This document shows positions 17,778 through 27,212 of a stretch of DNA of 47,452 nucleotides, piece after piece. The stretch is from Gammaproteobacteria bacterium (GTDB lineage Bacteria > Pseudomonadota > Gammaproteobacteria > Pseudomonadales > Azotimanducaceae), in assembly GCA_024640825.1 (NCBI GenBank), contig JAHEEG010000012.1:1-47452 (forward strand). Reading direction: 5' to 3'. The notes beneath the pieces are model-generated. The model worked only from the letters and a program-made list of their open reading frames with translations, was not told where the DNA came from and made no database searches. The position numbers were made by a program, and so were the translations under genes. Numbering within the stretch: position 1 is the first letter of the stretch; each line of letters opens with the position of its first letter.

Positions 17778-18914
17778 TCACAGCTCCGCCGCCGCAAGCT
17801 CGATCACATCCACCGCGCGTGCCGCAAGCTGATAGAGGGAAGGGTCGTCCGCCAGCTGGATGCCGTTGGCACGCCACTGTGAGCGCGCATCGGAGGTCAG
17901 CAGTTCGACCAGCTGCGCATTAAATCGCAGCTGATCGAAGGGCTCTTCGGAGACTAGACCCGCACACGCGTCGCGCAAAAAGTGCGCGTAGCCACAGTTG
18001 CCGGTAACCAGCGCGGGCAGACCAGCGATCATCGCCTCGATGATGATCATCCCCGCGTTTTCGTCGTACGCGGGAAGCACCAGGGCGTCGGCAGAGAACA
18101 GAAAACGGGGGATGTCGTCCCGCCCTGGAAAAAACCTTACGCGGTCGGCGACGTTCAGGCGTTCGGCAAGCCTTCTGAAAGGTTGTGCATTGTCGTGACC
18201 GATAACAAAAAGGCGCGTTAGTGCGTAAAGCTCAGAGGGCAAGGCGCGCAGCGCCAGCAGCGCCCGATCCAAACCTTTCTTCCTGAAACCGGAGCCCACA
18301 AAAAGCAGCAGCCGCTCGTCGTCACGCAGATGAAATTCCTGGCGAAAGGCGAGCCGGATGTCAGCCACATCGTCGGGGGCTCTGCGATCAGGATCGATAC
18401 CGGGCGGCAGCGGATGAAAGCGCGCTTCAGGGGTACCGTAATGCTTGCGGAACTGGGGTACCTGCTGATCTGAAATGGTAAGGACACGGGTTTTCGCCGA
18501 CGGGTCGAATACCGCCCGCTCGAAGGCGGCGAAGTGACGGTATCTGGGCAGCAACCGATAAAGGGCACCGCGCTGGCTGCTCACCTTCTCCTCGAAGCAG
18601 GAGTCTCCAGCATAGTAAACGTCGAGTCCGGGCATTTTGTTCATTCCCACGATGACGTCTACCGGATGATGATGCAGATGATCACGCACCCAGGCGGCAA
18701 AGCGTTCGTAGAGCCGATGGTTGGTAAGCGCTCTGACGGGCACCTTCACCACTTCAATGGCTTCTCCGGTTTCCGCAGGTGGCGGCGCGTTCCAATGCAA
18801 TGCGTAGACGCGGACCTTATGGCCTCTGGCCAGACTTTCCCGCGCGAGCTTCATGAGGTCGCGCTGAATGCCTCCATAGGGAAAGTACTTAAAGATGCAG
18901 AAGGCGATCTGCAT
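17778..18914 (-). CDS. waaG: LPS core glucosyltransferase I (WaaG)
   Basis: WaaG (GT4) adds the first outer-core hexose to heptose II on the cytoplasmic face of the inner membrane. The 378-residue protein (E. coli 374) opens with MQIAFCIFKYFPYGGIQRD, the family's N-terminal loop, and has MPGLDVYYAGDSCFEEK (about residue 98), LFVGSGFRKKGLDRAL (about 212) and the EX7E motif in YDENAGMIIIEAMIAGLP (about 285). A GGGGGAG ribosome site precedes the ATG at 18914; the first 26 bases overlap the end of waaC. In Pseudomonas the sugar added is galactosamine rather than glucose, so the donor here is uncertain. Confidence 0.93.
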   Translation of the reverse strand: MQIAFCIFKYFPYGGIQRDLMKLARESLARGHKVRVYALHWNAPPPAETGEAIEVVKVPVRALTNHRLYERFAAWVRDHLHHHPVDVIVGMNKMPGLDVYYAGDSCFEEKVSSQRGALYRLLPRYRHFAAFERAVFDPSAKTRVLTISDQQVPQFRKHYGTPEARFHPLPPGIDPDRRAPDDVADIRLAFRQEFHLRDDERLLLFVGSGFRKKGLDRALLALRALPSELYALTRLFVIGHDNAQPFRRLAERLNVADRVRFFPGRDDIPRFLFSADALVLPAYDENAGMIIIEAMIAGLPALVTGNCGYAHFLRDACAGLVSEEPFDQLRFNAQLVELLTSDARSQWRANGIQLADDPSLYQLAARAVDVIELAAAEL

Positions 18915-19932
18915 TCAGAAGCTCCCCCGCTTCGCGCCAGACCCGTTCCGGCGGCAACGCCGAATAGCAGGCGGGTACAACATCCTGCCCCTGCCAGGTA
19001 ACAGCCTCCCCACCATAGGTGCATAACCGGCTCAGGCACGGTGCACAGGGAAATTCCGCCTGGAGGTTTTTTACCACGGCGCCCCGACAGCCGGTAAGGG
19101 CGCTGCTGGTGCTGCCATATATGACCAGCGTGGGAATCTTCAAGGCCGCTGCCAGATGCGCGAGGCCAGAGTCCACACCAATGACGAGACGGGCGGAACT
19201 CAGCGAATCAATAAGGACCTCGAGCGGCAGGCGATCCCAGACCCGCGCCGAGGCTTGACCGGCGATCGCCCGACTCCTGGCCAGCTCGAGGTCGCTACCG
19301 ACTGGTAGCGCCACCGGGAAGCCATCGCCAACAGCCCGAATTGCAAGGGAGTTCCAGAATGCCACCGGCCAGAGCTTGCTGTCCCAGGTGGTTCCGTGAA
19401 GGAGCACGCAGGGGCCGTTTTCAGACGCCAACGGCCCAGGAGATATGCCGTAATCCAGCTCGGCATCCAGACCGGGCGCGGGGTAGCCAAGCGCCAGCGC
19501 AAACAGTCGACGCAGCCGGACGATGGCATGCTGCCCTTTAGCAACCCGGATTCGCCGATCATAAACAAGCGTCGCCGCGGCCTCCCTGGCAGAAGACCAG
19601 GAGAAGCCGACTTTGCGAGCGCCCCGCGCGAACGCGGTGACCGCCGCGCTCTTGACCAGCCCCTGGGCATCCAGAACCAGGTCGTACTGCCGGTTTCTAA
19701 GACGGGCGCGAAAGGCACTGAGCTCGCGATGATAGCGCGGCAGATTGCCGCGCCAGCGACGCCAGCCGATGGGCAGGACCTGATCAACAGCCGGGTGAAG
19801 ACGGGGGATCGCGGCAAAGGCTTCCTCGACTACCCAGTCGAAACGAACCCCGTGGGCGGCCGCATCGGTGATGGCCGGAAGGGCGTGCACGACGTCTCCG
19901 AGGGAGCTCATCTTGACCAGCAGCACCCGCAT
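18889..19932 (-). CDS. waaC: LPS heptosyltransferase I (WaaC)
   Basis: WaaC (GT9) transfers the first L,D-heptose from ADP-heptose to Kdo. Start set at the ATG at 19932, giving MRVLLVKMSSLGDVVHALPA, the canonical opening, and 347 residues; a longer frame from 20022 is waaF antisense-free overlap and adds nothing conserved. Further motifs: HGTTWDSKLWP (about residue 183) and IGVDSGLAHLAAALKIPTLVIYGST (in pieces; about 255), the ADP-heptose binding end. The ATG shares its A with the waaF stop (TGATG), indicating translational coupling, and its 3' end overlaps waaG by 26 bases. Confidence 0.95.
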   Translation of the reverse strand: MRVLLVKMSSLGDVVHALPAITDAAAHGVRFDWVVEEAFAAIPRLHPAVDQVLPIGWRRWRGNLPRYHRELSAFRARLRNRQYDLVLDAQGLVKSAAVTAFARGARKVGFSWSSAREAAATLVYDRRIRVAKGQHAIVRLRRLFALALGYPAPGLDAELDYGISPGPLASENGPCVLLHGTTWDSKLWPVAFWNSLAIRAVGDGFPVALPVGSDLELARSRAIAGQASARVWDRLPLEVLIDSLSSARLVIGVDSGLAHLAAALKIPTLVIYGSTSSALTGCRGAVVKNLQAEFPCAPCLSRLCTYGGEAVTWQGQDVVPACYSALPPERVWREAGELLNADRLLHL

Positions 19933-20960
19933 CACAGCGCCTCGATGACTCGCTCGGGCCTGAGCTCCGTCAGGCAGCGCAGGTGACCCAGCGGACACTC
20001 TCGCTTGAAGCACGGGCTGCACGGAAGAGCCAGCCTCAGAACCCTGGCCCCCGGGCCCAGCGGCGGCGTGAAATCAGGGGACGTTGACCCGAACAGAGCC
20101 GTCAGCGGGAGGTCCAGTGCGCCGGCAACGTGCATCAGCCCTGAATCGTTGCAGACCACGCGCTCCACACAGGACAAGAGGTCAACTGCATCCAGCAGCC
20201 CGGTTTGTCCAGCAAGATTCACCACACCGGCGGGCGCCAGAGATTCGATTTCCGCACAGATCGCGCGGTCACCGGTCGAACCGAACAGCCAGACCTGTCG
20301 ACCCTGGTCTACCGCATGCCGCGCTACTGTCGCGTAGTGCTCCGGAGGCCAGCGTTTTGCCGGCCCAAACTCTGCCCCTGGGCAGAGCCCGACGACACCA
20401 CCGGTGGTGACCAACTGATGCGCTCGTATCAACCGCTCCCGGTTGGCAATGTCCACCAGCAGACGGGGCGCGGGATACGGCTTCGGCAAAACTTCCGACT
20501 CTGAAAGCGCCAGCGCCATGAAACGCTCGATCATCAAAGGGTAGCGCTCGGGATCAAGCCGGCGCCATTGGTTGAGCAGTCCGACTCGGAACTCGCCGAG
20601 CCAGCCGATACGAACCGGAATCCGGGCCCAGAAGGGTACGAGCGCCGATTTGAAGCTGTTTGGCAGGACGATGGCCTGGTCGTAGCCCTCATCCACCAGA
20701 CGTCGGCCCTGCGCCAGGCGCTTACGCAGCCCGAGCTCACCATGAGCAACCTCAAGCAGCCAGGACCGGGTAACCCCGGGCATGCGTCTGGCCAGCGGTT
20801 CGGTAGCTGGTGGGGACAGCATGTCGATCTGCAGGCGCGCATCACCTTTTCCCAACAGCTGAATCAGACAGTGTGCCATGACCATGTCGCCAACCCAGGC
20901 GGGCGCAACGATGAGAATTTTTCGGGAGCGTGATTTCGCGCCTTCGCGGGAACCGACCAT
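19932..20960 (-). CDS. waaF: LPS heptosyltransferase II (WaaF)
   Basis: WaaF (GT9) adds the second heptose of the inner core. The 342-residue protein has KILIVAPAWVGDMVMAHCLI (about residue 14), PGAEFGPAKRWPPEHY (about 195) and CNDSGLMHVAGALDLP (about 270) with FGSTSPDFTPPL, all diagnostic of WaaF over WaaC. About 13 residues precede the conserved start; no better start codon is seen. It is the first LPS gene downstream of ilvE (70-base gap), the same neighbour as in Pseudomonas. The stop overlaps the waaC start by one base. Confidence 0.95.
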   Translation of the reverse strand: MVGSREGAKSRSRKILIVAPAWVGDMVMAHCLIQLLGKGDARLQIDMLSPPATEPLARRMPGVTRSWLLEVAHGELGLRKRLAQGRRLVDEGYDQAIVLPNSFKSALVPFWARIPVRIGWLGEFRVGLLNQWRRLDPERYPLMIERFMALALSESEVLPKPYPAPRLLVDIANRERLIRAHQLVTTGGVVGLCPGAEFGPAKRWPPEHYATVARHAVDQGRQVWLFGSTGDRAICAEIESLAPAGVVNLAGQTGLLDAVDLLSCVERVVCNDSGLMHVAGALDLPLTALFGSTSPDFTPPLGPGARVLRLALPCSPCFKRECPLGHLRCLTELRPERVIEAL

Positions 20961-21030
20961 TACCGGGTAGATTCAGCCGTCACGAATTGACGCCTTCAGG
21001 CGGCCGATTCCCGCGGACCGCTGGGAGGGG

Positions 21031-21972
21031 TCAGACTGCATCGCTGACCGGCGTGTGCCATTCCGGAAAAGCCTTGCGCTGGCCACGTACCTGATCGAAA
21101 TACGTCTCCTGAAAGCGCTGGGTTATCGGCCCACGCTCTCCGGCGCCGATGATCCGGCCATCGAGTTCCCGGATTGGCAGAACCTCTGCCGCGGTTCCGG
21201 TGAAAAAGGCTTCGTCAGAGATATATACCTCATCCCTGGTTATCCGGCGCTCCCGAATCTCCAGACCCATCTCGCTCGCAAGGTGAAAAATGGTGTCTCG
21301 GGTTATGCCATCGAGACAGGACGTCAGTTCCGGCGTATGCAGCACGCCTTTCTTGACCAGAAAAATATTTTCTCCAGTACCTTCCGCTACGTAACCCTCG
21401 TTATCCAGGAGCAGGGCTTCGTCGCAGCCACTGTCTAAAGCCTCATGCAGCGCGAGGATCGAGTTGATGTAGTTGCCATTGGCCTTCGCCTTGCACATGG
21501 TGATGTTGACGTGATGGCGGGTATAAGAGGAAGTCCGTACGCTGATCCCGCGCTCCAGGGCTTCTGCATCCATATAGCTGGGCCAGGGCCAGGCGGCAAC
21601 GCACAGATTGACCGACAAGCCCTGCGCCCGCAGCCCCATGGCTTCCGAACCGAGGTAGACCATGGGCCGCAGGTACCCTTCGGTCAGCTCGTTGGCCCGG
21701 AACACTTCCCGTTGCGCCTCGTTAACCTCTGCTTTGCTGTAAGGAATCTTCAGGCCAAGTATGTGCGCCGAATTAAACAACCTGTCGGTGTGCGCCTGCA
21801 GTCGGAATATGCATGGACCCCGGGGCGTATCGTACGCACGCACGCCCTCGAAAACCCCAACGCCGTAGTGCAGCGTATGAGTAAGCACATGGACCTTGGC
21901 GTCCCGCCAGGGAACCAGTGTGCCGTTCTGCCAGATCCAGCCATCGCGATCCGCGAAATTACTATCGGTCAT
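21031..21972 (-). CDS. ilvE: Branched-chain amino-acid aminotransferase IlvE
   Basis: A PLP fold-type IV aminotransferase that catalyses the last step of leucine, isoleucine and valine synthesis and the first of their breakdown. The 313-residue protein (E. coli 309) has HVLTHTLHYGVGVFEGVRAY in two parts (about residue 28), the PLP-lysine block CKAKANGNYINSILA (about 163), EGTGENIFLV (about 197), and FFTGTAAEVLPIRELDGR (about 260). The start ATG at 21972 is preceded by a tiny 6-codon reading frame in the 47-base spacer after glnE. It lies between glnE and waaF as in Pseudomonas. Confidence 0.96.
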   Translation of the reverse strand: MTDSNFADRDGWIWQNGTLVPWRDAKVHVLTHTLHYGVGVFEGVRAYDTPRGPCIFRLQAHTDRLFNSAHILGLKIPYSKAEVNEAQREVFRANELTEGYLRPMVYLGSEAMGLRAQGLSVNLCVAAWPWPSYMDAEALERGISVRTSSYTRHHVNITMCKAKANGNYINSILALHEALDSGCDEALLLDNEGYVAEGTGENIFLVKKGVLHTPELTSCLDGITRDTIFHLASEMGLEIRERRITRDEVYISDEAFFTGTAAEVLPIRELDGRIIGAGERGPITQRFQETYFDQVRGQRKAFPEWHTPVSDAV

Positions 21973-21977
21973 CTTTT

Positions 21978-21998
21978 CTAGTCATCGGTTTCGGTCAT
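21978..21998 (-). other. Tiny upstream reading frame before ilvE
   Basis: On the minus strand ATG at 21998 encodes M-T-E-T-D-D and stops with TAG at 21980-21978, ending 5 bases before the ilvE ATG. Its opening ATGACCGA repeats the ilvE start, and GACTAGAAA occurs both here and at the glnE stop, 38 bases apart, so the spacer looks partly duplicated. It contains no branched-chain codons, so classical attenuation is not suggested. Confidence 0.35.
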
Positions 21999-22019
21999 CG
22001 TCTCGCTAATGGTTTCTAG

Positions 22020-24779
22020 TCATTCCAGACTCGGAGGCAAAGCAAACACCCTGTCCCAGGCTTCCTGCACTTGCCGCCGATGGCGCTCCAGCACGCCCGC
22101 TGCGCGCTCGGTATCCGGAATATCCAGAACGCTGCGATGCCATTCCGCGCGCAGGGCCAGGTAGGCTTCCCGCAGGTTTCTAGCCATCTCAACCGGCAAC
22201 AGGTCCAGCCGCTCTGCGGTTTCGAGAATTCGCACGTTATCCGTATAAACGGCAAGCTCAGGGTGCCTGTGCGCCTGAGCCAAAACCAAATATTGCACCA
22301 TAAATTCAATATCGACGATACCGCCGCTACCCTGCTTAAGGTCGCCTTCATCGCCATGGTGCTCTGCGAGGCGCCGGCGCATCTTCAACACCTCCGTGGC
22401 GAGCTCTCGATGATCTCTGGGCTGACACAATACCGCAAGGCGCAGAGCCTTGAATCGCTCAGAGAGCTCAGCATCTCCAGCGACCGGCCTTGCCCGAACA
22501 AGGGCCTGATGCTCCCAGACCCAGGCTTCTTTAGCCTGGTACTCGTGGAACGCCTCAAGACTGGAAACCATCGTTCCCGCGTTGCCAGAGGGGCGCAGAC
22601 GCATGTCCACTTCATAAAGCGTGCCGAGATATGTGGGCACTGTGAGGACGTGCAGCAACCGGCGGACCAGGCGATGCAGAAACTGCGCACCCTCAACCGG
22701 AAGATCGTGGATAAAGACCAAGTCGAGATCCGAGCCGGGGCCGAGCTCGATGCCACCAAGTTTTCCATAACCCACGATGACGAACGGTCTGGGTTCGGCA
22801 AACTGGGGAAAGCGCTCGACATTTTCGCGCCACGTGAGGTCCAGCGTTTCGCCCAGCACAGCCTCCGCAAGGAAGGTCAGGTAGTCGCTGGCTTTCATGA
22901 GCGGCAAGGTGCCCCGAACTTCGGCGAGGGCTACATTAAATACGTGATGCTCTTTGAATTCCCGAAGCGCATCCAGGACCCTTTCCTGACCTTCGGGCTC
23001 CGCGAGGCGGATGCTCTCCCTCAGCTCTCCGGCCAGCGATTGCCGGTCGGGCAGCGCGCTGAGGTGACGCTGGTCGAGCAAGGCGTCCAGAAAAGCCGGA
23101 TGCCGGGCAAGGGCTTCCGCCAGCCATCGGCTCCTGGCAGCGAGCTCTACGAAATGGGCTAGCGCTCCAGGGTTCTCGTGCAGCAGGGCCATGTATGCGG
23201 ATCGACGCAGCACCGACTTGAGCACCGGCGCAACACGTTCCAGTGCGAGCCCCGGGTGCGGCGTTAGGCTTACCTGATCGAGCAGCGCGGGCATAAGCCG
23301 ATCCAGCCGATCCCGGCCTTCCGCCGCCACGGAAGGGCGATCGCGGGCTTGAACCAGATTCTGCAGCTGCTCCGCTGCAACAACCGGGTCGGAGAAACCA
23401 AAGGCTCGCAGCCCTTCCAGATCGCTGATATTCAGCCAGACGCGATTGCCTTCGCTGTCCTTCGTTTCCGACGAGCCTATAAGCCTGGCAAACACCTGCG
23501 CGATGTTCTGCCGATGCCCATCCAGAGCCGCTTCGAACTCCGAGTAATCGGAGTATCCCATTGCGAGGCCAAGGCGCGTCCGGGATTCGGCCTGAGCGGG
23601 AAGAATCTGCGTCTGCCGATCCGCCTCTGCCTGAACGCTGTGCTCCGCGTTGCGCAGAAAGCGGTAACCTTCCAGCAGCAAGTCCGCTTCCCGATGACCA
23701 ACGTGACCGTGAGTAACCAGCCTGGGCAGCACGTCAAGCAACCGGGGATCCTGCAGTTCCGCCTGCCTGCCGCCCCAGATCAGCTGTTGGACCTGCACAA
23801 TGAATTCGACGTCGCGAATGCCGCCAGGCCCCAGCTTCAGATCGTCTGGATCGTGCCGCTCCGCCATGAGCCGTGCCTTCATTGTCCGCAACGCGTCAAT
23901 CGCGCCGAAATCAAGATAGCGTCGGTAGATGAAAGGCCGCAGATCCCGCAGCAAACGCTGTCCGGCAGCGACGTCCCCGGCACAGGGTCGGGCCTTGATG
24001 AAAGCGTAGCGCTCCCAGTCACGACCTTGAGTGACCAGATAGTCTTCCATGGCATCAAAATGCATGGCCAGCGGACCGCTGGCACCAAATGGCCGCAACC
24101 GCATATCAACCCGGAAGGCGAAGCCATCGGCGGTGATCTGATCCAGTGCCTGTATGAGCTGCTGGCCAAGCCGAACAAAGAACTGCTGGTTAGTGAGGCC
24201 CGTGGCGGTCTTACCGGCCTCGGGATATACGAAAATGAGATCAACGTCCGACGACAGATTCAACTCGCGGGCGCCAAGCTTTCCCAAAGCCATGACAACG
24301 AGCTGCTGCGGCGTTTCGCCATCCTCACTTAGCGGAACGCCTTCACGAGCGCACTGCCAGTCGTAAAGAACATCCAGGGTGGACTGAATCAGCGTGTCCG
24401 CCATGAGAGACAGCGCGCCAACGGTTTCTTCCAGCGGTGCACGGTACGCGAGATGACGCCAGATGATCCAAAGCTGAAGGCGATTCCGAGCACGGCGCAA
24501 CAGCCGCTGCAGATCTTCCATACCCTCAATCGAAGACAGGTCCGGCTGCAGCTCTGAGAAAATATCGTCCCGCTCCGGCGGCCGATTGAACAGTTCGCGC
24601 CTACGGCTCGCGAGCAGCCACTCAGGCTCTCGCGTTGCCGTATCCGCGACGAACTCGCTTAATGCACATACGTAACGGGCCTCCGCATCGAAAGGCTCAC
24701 CCAGCATCGCCTGGAGCCGTTCGAGCTGCGGAGCGACCCCAGCCGCGAACGCCTCCGGTAGCGAGAAATCAGCGGTCAA
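22020..24779 (-). CDS. glnE: Bifunctional glutamine synthetase adenylyltransferase / deadenylase GlnE
   Basis: GlnE controls glutamine synthetase by adding AMP (C-terminal domain) or removing it (N-terminal domain) under control of PII. The 919-residue protein (E. coli 946) has two nucleotidyltransferase domains, with metal-binding aspartates in LNLSSDVDLIFVYPEAG (D178, D180) and GPGSDLDLVFIHD (about D684, D686), each followed by the VDMRLRPFG/VDMRLRPSG signature and a GGI.DIEF.VQ helix (GPGGIRDVEFIVQVQQL and GSGGIVDIEFMVQYLVL). It starts at the ATG at 24779 after a 147-base spacer downstream of the ATPase gene. ilvE follows 47 bases on. Confidence 0.97.
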   Translation of the reverse strand: MTADFSLPEAFAAGVAPQLERLQAMLGEPFDAEARYVCALSEFVADTATREPEWLLASRRRELFNRPPERDDIFSELQPDLSSIEGMEDLQRLLRRARNRLQLWIIWRHLAYRAPLEETVGALSLMADTLIQSTLDVLYDWQCAREGVPLSEDGETPQQLVVMALGKLGARELNLSSDVDLIFVYPEAGKTATGLTNQQFFVRLGQQLIQALDQITADGFAFRVDMRLRPFGASGPLAMHFDAMEDYLVTQGRDWERYAFIKARPCAGDVAAGQRLLRDLRPFIYRRYLDFGAIDALRTMKARLMAERHDPDDLKLGPGGIRDVEFIVQVQQLIWGGRQAELQDPRLLDVLPRLVTHGHVGHREADLLLEGYRFLRNAEHSVQAEADRQTQILPAQAESRTRLGLAMGYSDYSEFEAALDGHRQNIAQVFARLIGSSETKDSEGNRVWLNISDLEGLRAFGFSDPVVAAEQLQNLVQARDRPSVAAEGRDRLDRLMPALLDQVSLTPHPGLALERVAPVLKSVLRRSAYMALLHENPGALAHFVELAARSRWLAEALARHPAFLDALLDQRHLSALPDRQSLAGELRESIRLAEPEGQERVLDALREFKEHHVFNVALAEVRGTLPLMKASDYLTFLAEAVLGETLDLTWRENVERFPQFAEPRPFVIVGYGKLGGIELGPGSDLDLVFIHDLPVEGAQFLHRLVRRLLHVLTVPTYLGTLYEVDMRLRPSGNAGTMVSSLEAFHEYQAKEAWVWEHQALVRARPVAGDAELSERFKALRLAVLCQPRDHRELATEVLKMRRRLAEHHGDEGDLKQGSGGIVDIEFMVQYLVLAQAHRHPELAVYTDNVRILETAERLDLLPVEMARNLREAYLALRAEWHRSVLDIPDTERAAGVLERHRRQVQEAWDRVFALPPSLE

Positions 24780-24926
24780 TCTGCCCCTCCTGCAATCAGA
24801 CCCAGTATAACCGCCCTATCTTCAATTGAGGTCGGCGAATGTCATCCGCCGGGATACGCAGAGTATGCAGAGTGCGGCAGCAATCAGGGCCGCGGACAAA
24901 TCCCAGGCACAAAGGCCCGCTAGGAA

Positions 24927-26966
24927 TCAATCCTGAATGATGGGTGCCACGCGCAATACTTCCGAAATGGTGGTATGTCCGGCACCAACCTTTTGCGCGC
25001 CCGACAGACGCAGGGTGCGCATGCCTTCCTTGATGCCAACCGCCCGAATGTCGTCGATTTCCGAATCGTTTTTGATCAGCGATTTCACATTATCCGTGAG
25101 CGGCAACAGCTCGTAGATGCCCATGCGCCCCAGGTATCCGGTGTCCCGACATTCCAGGCAGCCGTGGGGCGCAAAAAAGCGTTGTGGTGGTTTTGCCCGG
25201 AAGGGTCGCATCAGCAGGTCCCAGGCCTCCTGATCTACGGCCTCTTCCACTTTACAGTGTGGGCAAAGGGTTCTTACGAGCCGCTGCGCCATGACCCCCA
25301 GCACCGTAGCCTTGATCATGTAAGCGGGTACGCCAAGATCCAGAAGCCGCGTTATGGCCGACGGGGCGTCGTTGGTATGCAAAGTGGAAATCACCAGGTG
25401 CCCGGTGAGCGCCGCCTGAATAGCCATGTTCGCGGTTTCCAGGTCGCGAATCTCACCAATCATGATGATATCCGGGTCCTGCCGGAGAAGGGCCCGGACG
25501 CCGGAAGCAAAGCTGACCGCAATGTTGTGCTGCACCTGCATCTGATTGAAGGTCGGCTCGACCATTTCGATGGGGTCTTCAATGGTGCAGACATTTACCT
25601 CGGAGGTCGCAAGCTGCTTCAGTGTCGAATAAAGCGTGGTGGTTTTGCCCGAGCCCGTAGGTCCAGTAACCAGGACAATACCATTGGGTGAGTGGGTCAT
25701 GTGCTGCCAGCGTTCGAAGTCTTTGCCCACCAGGCCCAGCTCCTTGAAGCTTCTCAGCAGCACGTCGGGATCGAAAATCCGCAGTACCATCTTCTCACCG
25801 AAGGCCGTGGGTAGCGTAGAAAGTCGCAGCTCGATCTCGTCGCCATCCTGACTCTTGGTCTTCACGCGGCCGTCCTGGGGCCGGCGCTTCTCCGCCACGT
25901 CCATACGACCGAGAATTTTCAAACGGCTGGTGACAGCAGCGTTCACGGCGCTGGGCAGCTCGTAGACGTGATGCAGCACGCCATCGATACGGAAGCGGAT
26001 GAGTCCCATGTCTCTGCGCGGTTCGATATGTATATCGCTCGCGCGCTGATCGAAAGCGTACTGGAGCAGCCAGTCGACGATGTTGACCACGTGCGCATCG
26101 TTGGCCTCCGGCGACTTGAGCTGCCCCAGCTCCAGCAGCTGCTCGAAGTTGGCGATGGCGCTGATTTCCAGCCCGGCGTCCTGAGCTTTTGAGACCGCCC
26201 GGGACATGGTGTAGAACTCGAGCATGTAACGACTGAGATCGTTAGGGCTCGTCACCACCCGGCGTATCCGGCGACCCCGCAAGGTCTGGGTGAGCATACC
26301 CTCCCACTGGTACATGAAGGGCTGGCCGCTGGCGATGACTACCTCGTCATCGGTGACATCCACCGCCAGAATGTTGTGCCGCTGGGCAAAGGCATAGGAC
26401 ATTACCTCTGTCACCGCGTTGACATTGATCTTCAGGGGATCAATGCGCAGATACGGCTGTCCGCTCTTCTCGCACAGCCAGAGGGTCAGGGTTTCAAGAT
26501 CCAGCTTGTGGCCTGGCTTGTTGCGGTTCTCATACTCCCGCTCGGCAATGATCTCCAGCGGGTGCTGAGTCAGCTCTTTCTTCGTGCGCGGCGCAATAAG
26601 GATGTCTTCCGCCTGGCGCTGGCTGACGAAGCCTTCGCGAACCAGGTCGTCCAGGGCAGCGGGCAGGTCGATGAGCCTTTCAGCGCCGTGTAGTCGCTCG
26701 GCGAGAGGCTTGTGTTCGGCACTCTCCAGAGAAGGCGCCTGCTCGACAGCAGGCGCAGGCGCGGCTGCGGGATGTGGCGTGACGTTGGTGGGTTCAGCCT
26801 GAACGGGCTCGGCCTGAACGGGCTCGGCCTGAACGGGCTCGGCCTGAACGGGCTCGGCCTGAACGGGCTCGGCCTGAACGGGCTCGGCCTGACTCGGCTC
26901 GGCCTGAGCAGCCTGACCCGGCTCGGAATCCTTTCCGGACGTTTCTCTGGTGACAGGTGTAGCCAC
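24927..26966 (-). CDS. GspE/PilB-family secretion/pilus ATPase with N-terminal QAEPV repeats
   Basis: A 679-residue type II secretion/type IV pilus ATPase homologue. The C-terminal engine is complete: [20 protein letters not shown] (about residue 312), Walker [14 protein letters not shown] (about 436), Asp box, Walker [16 protein letters not shown] (about 500), His box [16 protein letters not shown], and a zinc tetracysteine CPHCK...[17 protein letters not shown] (about 575-615). The first about 100 residues are Ala/Pro/Glu-rich and include eight QAEPx units encoded by 15-bp DNA repeats. A GTG start at 26966 has AGGGA five bases upstream. No pilin, platform or secretin gene is nearby, so it acts as an orphan component; its partner machine is unknown. 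Confidence 0.88.
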   Translation of the reverse strand: MATPVTRETSGKDSEPGQAAQAEPSQAEPVQAEPVQAEPVQAEPVQAEPVQAEPVQAEPTNVTPHPAAAPAPAVEQAPSLESAEHKPLAERLHGAERLIDLPAALDDLVREGFVSQRQAEDILIAPRTKKELTQHPLEIIAEREYENRNKPGHKLDLETLTLWLCEKSGQPYLRIDPLKINVNAVTEVMSYAFAQRHNILAVDVTDDEVVIASGQPFMYQWEGMLTQTLRGRRIRRVVTSPNDLSRYMLEFYTMSRAVSKAQDAGLEISAIANFEQLLELGQLKSPEANDAHVVNIVDWLLQYAFDQRASDIHIEPRRDMGLIRFRIDGVLHHVYELPSAVNAAVTSRLKILGRMDVAEKRRPQDGRVKTKSQDGDEIELRLSTLPTAFGEKMVLRIFDPDVLLRSFKELGLVGKDFERWQHMTHSPNGIVLVTGPTGSGKTTTLYSTLKQLATSEVNVCTIEDPIEMVEPTFNQMQVQHNIAVSFASGVRALLRQDPDIIMIGEIRDLETANMAIQAALTGHLVISTLHTNDAPSAITRLLDLGVPAYMIKATVLGVMAQRLVRTLCPHCKVEEAVDQEAWDLLMRPFRAKPPQRFFAPHGCLECRDTGYLGRMGIYELLPLTDNVKSLIKNDSEIDDIRAVGIKEGMRTLRLSGAQKVGAGHTTISEVLRVAPIIQD
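26791..26910. repeat. 15-bp in-frame tandem repeat in the ATPase N-terminus
   Basis: Eight 15-bp units run from 26791 to 26910. Five consecutive units (26806-26880) are identical (ggctcggcctgaacg); the flanking ones differ by a few bases. Each encodes Gln-Ala-Glu-Pro-X on the minus strand. Because the unit is a multiple of three, copy-number change would lengthen or shorten the linker without frameshift. Confidence 0.93.
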
Positions 26967-27212
26967 GTAAGTCCCTGATTTAGCCGACTATTGCAAACTT
27001 CAGGCTGTCAGTTAACGGCAAGGGCCGGCGTTTTGCAACCGAGGCCATCACGGAATCATGACAGCGATCACATTCGTTTCCCGGAGGCAAAGCGCTAGAC
27101 CTCTGGTGTAGAATTCAGCCCCGCTGCTTCAGGCCTGGCTCTACAGCGTTTAAACATGGCCATCGGCAGTACGCAGAGAAAGAAACAGGCAGCAAGGAAA
27201 GGACAGACCCTC

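Noticed and set aside
22071-23162. 363-codon plus-strand frame opposite glnE
   Set aside because: Antisense shadow; glnE has all motifs in this stretch.
26712-26978. Plus-strand frame with Gly-Leu-Asn repeats
   Set aside because: It is the reverse reading of the QAEPV repeat in the ATPase gene.
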